From: Bacillota bacterium
GTDB taxonomy: Bacteria > Bacillota > Clostridia > Acetivibrionales > DSM-1351
Reading direction: 5' to 3'
DNA: 28,971 nucleotides
NCBI GenBank assembly: GCA_023397905.1
Contig: JAEWSZ010000006.1
Span: 1-28,971 of the forward strand
Position numbers and translations under genes: made by a program
Part shown: one piece after another, positions 23,120 through 28,971 of the stretch
How positions within the stretch are numbered: position 1 is the first letter of the stretch
Layout of the letters: every line of letters starts with the position of its first letter
Notes under the pieces: generated by a model
The model's input: only the letters and a program-made list of their open reading frames with translations
Database searches by the model: none
What the model was told of the DNA's origin: nothing

Positions 23120-24844
23120 TTATAGCTGCCAGCCAATAGAATCTGAGCGCAGCCTGAGGAATTTCCGGTAAATGCCATCCTCCTGAACCAGCTGATCGTG
23201 CGTACCCCTCTGAACGATCTTCCCATTGTCCACCACCAGGATCTGATCGGCGTTGCGCACGGTGGACAGGCGGTGTGCAATGGTAATCAGTGTCTTACCA
23301 TTTGTAAGCTCGCGGATAGCTGAAAGCAGAGCGTGCTCGTTTTCAGGGTCTACGCTGGAGGTCGCTTCGTCCAGAATGACGATGGGTGCGTTTTTCAGAA
23401 TCGCGCGGGCAATGGAAATCCGCTGTTTCTCACCGCCTGACAGCGTGGAACCCCCTTCTCCTACAACGGTATCATACCCGTCCGGCAGCGCCGTGATAAA
23501 TTCATGGCAGCAGGCCCGTCCCGCGGCTTCTACAACCTGTTCGTGAGTAGCGTCCGGATTGCCGAACCTGATGTTGTTTTCGATGGTATCGTGGAACAGG
23601 TACACATTCTGGAATACCATACTGATCCGGGAAAGCAGGCTGTCAGCGGTACAGTCCTTTACGTTTTGTCCGCCAACCAGCACCTTTCCCTCCTGAACAT
23701 CCCAGAACCGGGCGATCAGGTTGCAAAGGGTGGTTTTGCCGCTGCCGGACGGCCCTACAATGGCACAGGAGGTGCCCTGCGGAACTTTCAATGAAACATG
23801 ATCGATGACTGTCCGGCTGTCATAGGCGAAGGACACATCCTTCAGCTCAATGTCGGAGGAAGCGGCCCGGAGCTCATGGGTAGTACGGTCCAGAGAGGGA
23901 ATGTCGGTGACGGTTTCCAGCCGGTCCAGTTCGTTGTTTATTTTTCGCGCCAGGTAAGCCCCATCGCTCATAACTTCCAGCTCAGCATAGACGAGAAAAG
24001 CAGACACGAGGAACATCAGGCAATAGGAAAGCGGAAACGCACCGGCCAGATACAGGGCAGTTGCCAGAAACAGCAGAGTGCAGCTGGTGAGCTTAAAGAC
24101 CAGACTATATAGCTTCATAACGCCTGCGGCGGCATGCTCCTGATCATAAGCGGCCTGCCACCTGTTCTCAAAGGCCCGGTAAACAGCACCTTCGCCGCTC
24201 TTATCCTGCAAAAACGCCCTGAGAACGGCAATCCCACGAATATATTCCAGAGATTCGGTGACCAGCTTTTCCTGTGCCGCCTGTACTTTGACCGTATGAA
24301 TCACAGCGCGCTTTTGGATAATATGAAGCACATACAGGCCGATAATCAGCCCTGCCAGACTCAAAAGGGCAATCGGCAAGCTGTAAAAGGCCATCATGAC
24401 TATGATAATGGATGCCATGGATACTCCGCCTGTTATGTCCGTAATCGCCATCATGGAATACTGTTCCAGCTCTACTACGGTTGAGGTAAGGATGGATTGA
24501 ATGGTTCCAAGCCGCTGTTCGGAGAAATAGCCCATCGGCGCGCCTTTGAGTTTTTCACCGACGGCCAGCCGGTAGTCGCGGAACATGTCAAAGCCCTTGG
24601 CGCTCATGGAAATATCCATCAGCCATTGGAACAGGAAGCGCCCGCATACGCTGGCAATTATAATCCACAAGGCCTGATAGATGATATCCAGGGTCAGCGC
24701 CTCCAGATGCTCGAACACCAGAAATACGGCCAACAGCATCATAGCCATGGAAACGGTTTTAAAAAAATTGAGTACGATGCCCAGAAAAATGCGTGGCTTG
24801 CTGTCTCCAGCAATCGCTATAATACGTCGGATCATTTTCAGCAT
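23120..24844 (-). CDS. ABC half-transporter, IrtB/YbtQ-like
   Basis: A 574-residue protein starting at ATG 24844, one base after the stop of its partner and with AGGAGGT inside the partner's last codons. The membrane domain spans about residues 15-300 with the coupling-helix region GAPMGYFSEQRLG. The ATPase domain has GPSGSGKTT near 360, Q-loop MVFQNVYLF, signature LSGGEKQRI near 466, Walker B IVILDEATSSVDPENE and H-loop IAHRL. It is closely related to the ABC gene at 27421-28971: both carry YDTVVGEGGSTLSGGEKQRI, and their 3' flanks are also alike. It forms a heterodimer with the preceding gene. Confidence 0.9.
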   Translation of the reverse strand: MLKMIRRIIAIAGDSKPRIFLGIVLNFFKTVSMAMMLLAVFLVFEHLEALTLDIIYQALWIIIASVCGRFLFQWLMDISMSAKGFDMFRDYRLAVGEKLKGAPMGYFSEQRLGTIQSILTSTVVELEQYSMMAITDITGGVSMASIIIVMMAFYSLPIALLSLAGLIIGLYVLHIIQKRAVIHTVKVQAAQEKLVTESLEYIRGIAVLRAFLQDKSGEGAVYRAFENRWQAAYDQEHAAAGVMKLYSLVFKLTSCTLLFLATALYLAGAFPLSYCLMFLVSAFLVYAELEVMSDGAYLARKINNELDRLETVTDIPSLDRTTHELRAASSDIELKDVSFAYDSRTVIDHVSLKVPQGTSCAIVGPSGSGKTTLCNLIARFWDVQEGKVLVGGQNVKDCTADSLLSRISMVFQNVYLFHDTIENNIRFGNPDATHEQVVEAAGRACCHEFITALPDGYDTVVGEGGSTLSGGEKQRISIARAILKNAPIVILDEATSSVDPENEHALLSAIRELTNGKTLITIAHRLSTVRNADQILVVDNGKIVQRGTHDQLVQEDGIYRKFLRLRSDSIGWQL

Positions 24845-24845
24845 A

Positions 24846-26603
24846 CTATATTACCTCCTTTTCCGCGATGTCGGCCGCACCTGTGTACTGCCGCCACATG
24901 GTGTCATAGAGCGGGCAGGCTTCCAGCAGCCGATTGTGGGTTCCGCAGGCGATGAGCTGTCCCTGGTCGATCACCAGGATTTGATTTGCATTTCGAATGG
25001 TGGACAGCCGGTGTGCCACGACAATTAGTGTCTTTCCTTTTACGAGCCGATTGATAGCCTGCTGGATCTCCGCCTCATTTTCCGGATCGGCATAAGCTGT
25101 TGCCTCGTCTAAGATTACTATGGAAGCGGGCTTGAGCATGGCACGGGCAATGGTAATACGCTGCCGCTCCCCGCCGGAAAGCAGATCGCCCGCATCGCCG
25201 GCCAGCGTGTCATAGCCGTTTTCCAAAGCCATGATGAACTCATGGCAGTTGGCCGCTTTTGCACTCGCTTCCACCTCGGCGTCAGAGGCCTGTGGATTGC
25301 CCATGCGGATGTTTTCCCGGATGGACTTGTCAAACAGAAAATTGTCCTGTGCAACGTAACTGATTTCACCCATCAGTTGCTGAAATGGGATATTTTTGAT
25401 GTCATGGCCGCCATACCGGATGCTGCCGGAAGTCGCATCCCAAAAGCCTGCCATCAGCTTAGCAATGGTGGATTTTCCTGAACCGGAGGGCCCTACGAGG
25501 GCAGTTACTTCACCAGGGCTTGCCGTAAAGGAAATGTCATGCAGCACCTCCTTTTTCCCATCATAGGAAAAGCCCACATGTTCAAAGGAAAAGTCCCGTA
25601 TTCCCAGCGTGACCGCCATATCAGGGCGGTGCTGTTCAGGGGTTGCCAGAAAGGTACGGATGGGGTCCAGATTTGCCGCCATATAGGCTAACTGTTCCAG
25701 CCCAAAGCCCAGCTTCATCAACTGCGGCATAAAGCCCACCGGAATAATGGTGCACGCCAAAAAAACAGGCAGGGTCAGAGTGCCGTTCATATACAGCCAT
25801 GCGCCGATAGGCAGCGTACCCAGCAGAGTGGACGGCAGCACTGCTTTGAAGCCCGCCATCCAGAACCAGCTTTGCCGCCACCATGCCAGAGTGGAATCAT
25901 GGAAAAAGCGGACCGAGTCGGAAAAGCGGCCGAAGGTCCTGCCGGTCTGGCCAAACGCCTTAATGACCTGAATCCCTCCTACATACTCCACCAGAGCGGC
26001 ATTCATTTCGTTTCCGGACCGAAGATAAGTAGCCATTTTTTTAGAGTAGCCCTGCATCATGCCCACCATAAAAATCAGGCTGATGGGAACGGTGATCAGA
26101 GAGGCCAGCCCCATCCTCCAATCCAGTACAAAGACAAGCGCAATGCTGGCAAGCGGGGCTGCTATAGCGGACGGAAGCTCCGGAACGATATGGGCGATAA
26201 TGTCCTCCAACCGGCCTACGTTATCCACCATCAGCGTTTTAAAGGCCCCGGATGGAGTTTCCAGCATGACTCCCATGGGAACCCGGCGCATTTTGTCCGC
26301 AATGGCGCAGCGGATGTTTTTCAGGATAGTGAAGGATATGCCGTGGCTGCGCAGGGAGGATTTGAGCGTCAGGTAAGTGCGCAGTACCATGCACAGGGCA
26401 GCCGTACCGGCAACCAGCGCCGCTCCACGCAGAGTGGCCGTACCGGTGTAAACCTGATTTGCCAGAAGCGCCACGGCGAAGAAGGGAGCTGTACCGAACA
26501 GCTCTCCAATGATGGCCAGAACCACGGAGAGAGGCATTCTTCCCTTTGCCTCACCTGTGAAACTGAACAAGACTTTAATTGGGTTTTCTCGTTTCTCTTT
26601 CAT
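24846..26603 (-). CDS. ABC half-transporter, IrtA/YbtP-like
   Basis: A 585-residue protein with ATG at 26603 after GGAGGTG. The membrane domain contains the coupling motif RRVPMGVMLETPSGAFKTLM and the EYVGGIQVIKAF helix. The ATPase domain has GPSGSGKST near 369, Q-loop YVAQDNFLF, signature LSGGERQRI near 473, Walker B IVILDEATAYADPENE and H-loop VAHRL. The AGDAGDL stretch before the signature and AYADPENE are the same marks as in the YbtP/IrtA-like gene at 8278, so this pair is a second copy of that transporter type. A GTTAG-N6-CTAAC dyad lies in its leader, and a TetR gene lies just upstream in the same direction. Confidence 0.9.
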   Translation of the reverse strand: MKEKRENPIKVLFSFTGEAKGRMPLSVVLAIIGELFGTAPFFAVALLANQVYTGTATLRGAALVAGTAALCMVLRTYLTLKSSLRSHGISFTILKNIRCAIADKMRRVPMGVMLETPSGAFKTLMVDNVGRLEDIIAHIVPELPSAIAAPLASIALVFVLDWRMGLASLITVPISLIFMVGMMQGYSKKMATYLRSGNEMNAALVEYVGGIQVIKAFGQTGRTFGRFSDSVRFFHDSTLAWWRQSWFWMAGFKAVLPSTLLGTLPIGAWLYMNGTLTLPVFLACTIIPVGFMPQLMKLGFGLEQLAYMAANLDPIRTFLATPEQHRPDMAVTLGIRDFSFEHVGFSYDGKKEVLHDISFTASPGEVTALVGPSGSGKSTIAKLMAGFWDATSGSIRYGGHDIKNIPFQQLMGEISYVAQDNFLFDKSIRENIRMGNPQASDAEVEASAKAANCHEFIMALENGYDTLAGDAGDLLSGGERQRITIARAMLKPASIVILDEATAYADPENEAEIQQAINRLVKGKTLIVVAHRLSTIRNANQILVIDQGQLIACGTHNRLLEACPLYDTMWRQYTGAADIAEKEVI

Positions 26604-26620
26604 AGATACACCTCCAATAT

Positions 26621-26638
26621 AGTTAGAATAGACTAACT
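26621..26638 (-). promoter_or_regulatory. GTTAG-N6-CTAAC operator before ABC pair
   Basis: AGTTAG (26621-26626) and CTAACT (26633-26638) flank a six-base centre, between the terminator of the TetR gene and the ribosome binding site of the ABC pair. A TTTACA (26648-26643) could be a -35, but the -10 is ambiguous (TAACTA or TATATT). The dyad matches those at 4154 and 16146. Confidence 0.6.
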
Positions 26639-26645
26639 TTTATGT

Positions 26646-26682
26646 AAAAAGAAAAGCCGTGGACTACAGTCCTAAAACGGCT
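26646..26682 (-). terminator. Intrinsic terminator of the TetR gene
   Basis: Reading leftward, AGCCG (26682-26678) and GGACT (26672-26668) pair with AGTCC (26665-26661) and CGGCT (26659-26655) in a two-part stem, followed by TTTTCTTTTT. It overlaps the stop codon of the TetR gene and separates it from the ABC pair. Confidence 0.7.
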
Positions 26683-27278
26683 CTCCAACCGGGATTGAAA
26701 AAAGTCTTCAATGTTTTCAGGTAATGCTGCGCGGCCTCTTGGGTGAAATCGTGGACGACCACCTCAAAAACAGCGGAAACATAGGCGCTGAGCAGAAGAT
26801 GAAGCTCCTCCGGATGAATATTCTTGACCTGTACACCCCGGGTACGGGCGGCTTCCAAAAAAGCCAGAGTTTCTCTCTGCTCCATCATCACGAAGTCGTG
26901 GATAAAACCGGCGTATTGAGTACCCTCCGAACAGCATAGCAGCAGCTTGAATTCATCAAAATTCTGATAAACCATATGAAATATAAGGGACAGGTCGACA
27001 CCGCTTTCCCACATAACATCCAGACTGTCTTGTTCCATGAGATCGTAGTCCCTGGCCTTAAAAATGTCGGCCTGCCTGTGAAATTCCTCCAGCACCGGGT
27101 TTACAAGGGCGGCAAACACGGCTTCCTTATCCGGAAAGTGGCGGTAAAGCCCACCGGTGGTTACGCCTGCATTTTTAGATATCTCGCGCAGATTTGCGTT
27201 CACAAACCCCTTTTCCAGGAACTCTTTTTTAGCGCTTTCCAGAATGCACGAATGGGTTTTATCATAATCCTTTGGCAA
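26664..27278 (-). CDS. TetR-family transcriptional regulator
   Basis: A 204-residue protein read leftward from a TTG at 27278, which has AAAGGAG nine bases upstream. The N-terminal 50 residues form the TetR helix-turn-helix: ILESAKKEFLEKGFVNANLR, then EISKNAGVTTGGLYRHFPDK. The C-terminal 150 residues form the all-helical ligand-binding and dimer domain, which is specific to each regulator and gives no substrate. A 38-base perfect palindrome lies 24 bases upstream of the start and is the obvious operator, so it is autoregulated. The gene has its own terminator, so control of the ABC pair behind it would need read-through or a further site. Confidence 0.92.
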   Translation of the reverse strand: MPKDYDKTHSCILESAKKEFLEKGFVNANLREISKNAGVTTGGLYRHFPDKEAVFAALVNPVLEEFHRQADIFKARDYDLMEQDSLDVMWESGVDLSLIFHMVYQNFDEFKLLLCCSEGTQYAGFIHDFVMMEQRETLAFLEAARTRGVQVKNIHPEELHLLLSAYVSAVFEVVVHDFTQEAAQHYLKTLKTFFNPGWRAVLGL

Positions 27279-27302
27279 GGTGATACTCTCCTTTGCAGAT
27301 AC

Positions 27303-27340
27303 ATAATGATAACGATGTTAGCTAACATCGTTATCATTAT
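27303..27340 (-). promoter_or_regulatory. 38-base perfect palindrome, TetR operator
   Basis: The two 19-base halves centred between 27321 and 27322 are exact reverse complements; the core is GATGTTAGCTAACATC. It lies between the TetR gene start and the end of the next leftward ABC gene. TetR proteins bind such palindromes over their own promoters. Its core has TTAG and CTAA adjacent rather than six apart, so it is distinct from the GTTAG-N6-CTAAC class. Confidence 0.8.
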
Positions 27341-27420
27341 AAAATATGTACATATTTTTTGTCAAGTCTATTTATAGAGGAGGAGTTTTCAGTATCATTT
27401 TCAACAGCCATGCAAATATA

Positions 27421-28971
27421 TCATAAAGCCGGACTTGCCAGGCTCCAGCTGCCAGCCCGGTTTTGCTCCTCCCACAACTGTGCATAAATGCCGCCTTGCC
27501 TGAGCAGCATGTCGTGTGTTCCTTTTTCCCGGATCTCCCCGCGGTCCAGCACAATGATCTGATCGGCATTGCTGACGGACTGCAGCCTGTGCGCGATCAC
27601 TATCACCGTTTAGTCCTCCGCCAGCGCGCTGATGGCCTGCTGGATGAACACTTCGTTTTCCGGATCCAGGGAGGCGGTGGCCTCGTCCAGCAGTACGATT
27701 GGCGCGTTTTTCAGCAGTGCCCTCGCAATGGAGATCCGCTGTTTCTCGCCGCCTGACAGTGTGGAGCCGCCTTCACCGACGACGGTATCATAGCCGTCTG
27801 GCAGCGCCGTGATGAAGTCGTGGCACGCCGCCGTCTTTGCCGCCGCGACGATTTCCTCAATCGTGGCCTCCGGCTTGCCCATGGCAATATTGGCCGCAAT
27901 AGTGTCATGGAAAAGATACACATCCTGAAATACCATGCTGATATGGGACAGCAGATCATCGGTTTTCATTTGCGTCACAGGCACGCCGCCCAGGGAGATT
28001 TCCCCTTTATCGGCATCCCAGAATCGTGCCGCCAGCCGGGTAATGGTGGATTTGCCCGAGCCGGAGGGACCCACCAGGGCAGTGAGGCTTTTGGCGGGTA
28101 TGTTCAGGGAAATGTTGTGCAGCACCTCTTTGTCGCCGTAGCTGAACGAGACATTTTTAAAAGCAATCTCAGTCCCGTCCGGACGGTGGCCGGTTTTAGG
28201 CTCCGGAAGAGGCTGCTCGCGGTTCAGCTCGTCAATGCGCTGGGCGGAGCGGTTGGTTCTTGCATAATCCGCAATAAAAGCAAACACTGTCATCACCGGC
28301 TCGTAAATATTCAGAGAAAGGAGCAAAAAAGCCAGATAATAGAAGGGCGGAAGCGCCCCTTGCGTCAGCAGCCATGCTCCGCACAGCATCACCACGCCAA
28401 TGCCGCAGTTGAGAACAAAGCGCCCAAGCATTCCGATGGGGGCCGCCGCCAGCTCCATGCCAACCGAATGCCTGCGCTGGTCGCTGAAGGAACGCCTCAG
28501 TGCTTCAAAATGCTCACCGGACTGATTGAAGGCCTTGAGCGTTTGAATTCCCCCCACATATTCCAGGATACCGGATGCCGCCGCCTGCTGGGTGGCAAGA
28601 AGCTCACCGCTGACCTTGCCCATACGCCGGTAGCTGATAAAAGCAAAAGGCAGCGACAGCGGGATTACCGCAATGGTTGCCAGCATCATGCGCCAGTCAA
28701 AGACCGAGAGCACGATCACTGAGAGAGCCAGCCGCACGAGAATCACGGAAATCTGGGGGATGAGGCTGGAGGCCAGATTTTCCACCTCGGTATAATCCCG
28801 CAGCAGAACAGTGGACAGGTCGCCCGCGTCGCGCCGGCTGTAAAAGCCCATGGACAGTCTACGCAGATGCTCTCCCATGGAAATGCGGGCGTTTTTGCTG
28901 GTCTGGGCAAACCCAACGCAAATGTTGATATAGGGGCGCCTGCGGATAAAGTAATAAACGACGGTCTGCGC
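27421..28971 (-). pseudogene. ABC half-transporter with in-frame stop, 5' end outside window
   Basis: The frame is open from the window edge (AQTVVYYFIRRRPYINICVG) down to a TAA at 27612-27610, then continues in the same frame to TGA 27421. Before the stop lie the membrane domain with LRRLSMGFYSRRDAGDLSTV, Walker A GPSGSGKST, Q-loop MVFQDVYLF, signature LSGGEKQRI and Walker B IVLLDEATASLDPENE. After it come TVIVIAHRLQSVSNADQII and a normal C-terminus. The stop replaces the codon before the threonine where relatives have GKT. The shortened product lacks the H-loop histidine and could not hydrolyse ATP normally. GC content is clearly higher than in the left half of the window. Confidence 0.85.

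Noticed and set aside
25872..26636. 254-codon rightward frame opposite the IrtA-like ABC gene
   Set aside because: It is antisense to a gene with all ABC motifs intact; long antisense frames are expected in GC-rich coding DNA.
27820..28722. 300-codon rightward frame opposite the last ABC gene
   Set aside because: Antisense shadow of a GC-rich ABC transporter; no start signal or recognisable domain.
1..28971. CRISPR arrays, tRNA, rRNA, insertion sequences or phage genes
   Set aside because: No repeat-spacer pattern, cloverleaf-like sequence, rRNA segment, transposase or integrase frame was seen on either strand.

Overview
The window looks like an accessory region of a low-to-mid GC Firmicute, most likely a clostridial gut-type bacterium. 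Supporting signs are strong AGGAGG-type ribosome binding sites, TTG and GTG starts, BlaI/M56 pairs, a VanZ-like protein, an MptD-type ECF transporter and many half-size ABC transporters. No rRNA, tRNA, CRISPR array or transposase was seen. The right end (about 23.1 kb onward) is visibly more GC-rich than the left, so the island appears to be a mosaic.

Layout. 1-100: 5' end of a leftward BlaI-family repressor with two operators in its promoter. 101-1891: small or decayed genes (a secreted-protein remnant, a small membrane protein, a broken gene that was once coupled to vanZ). 1888-4128: VanZ-like protein with a long extracellular domain, a small membrane protein and an unknown 153-residue protein. 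4212-11770: AraC regulator followed by an ECF module (S component MptD family, T component, double ATPase) and two exporter-fold ABC half-transporters of YbtPQ/IrtAB type, ending in a broken DtxR-type regulator (11789-12053). 12150-14930: BlaI, an M56 peptidase and an ABC-2 transporter operon damaged by an internal deletion and a frameshift. 14919-15439: gene remnants. 15567-16076: P-loop kinase. 16368-17282: alpha/beta hydrolase. 17366-17917: MntP remnant and a small lipoprotein. 18102-19085: second AraC regulator. 19135-22607, 23120-26603 and 27421-end (all leftward): a second and third ABC half-transporter pair, a TetR regulator, and one more ABC gene carrying an in-frame stop.

How it may work together (inference). 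The ABC pairs resemble the importer-type YbtPQ/IrtAB systems that take up iron-siderophores. The AraC regulators resemble siderophore-sensing activators such as YbtA and PchR. The broken downstream gene is a DtxR/MntR-family metal regulator. Several promoters share a GTTAG-N6-CTAAC inverted repeat next to the -10 element, whose TTAG/CTAA spacing equals that inside the known DtxR operator. I therefore propose an iron- or metal-regulated island for scavenging siderophores or other metallophores made by other bacteria, with no biosynthesis genes in view. The substrate is not provable from sequence alone; drug export remains an alternative for the rightmost pairs.
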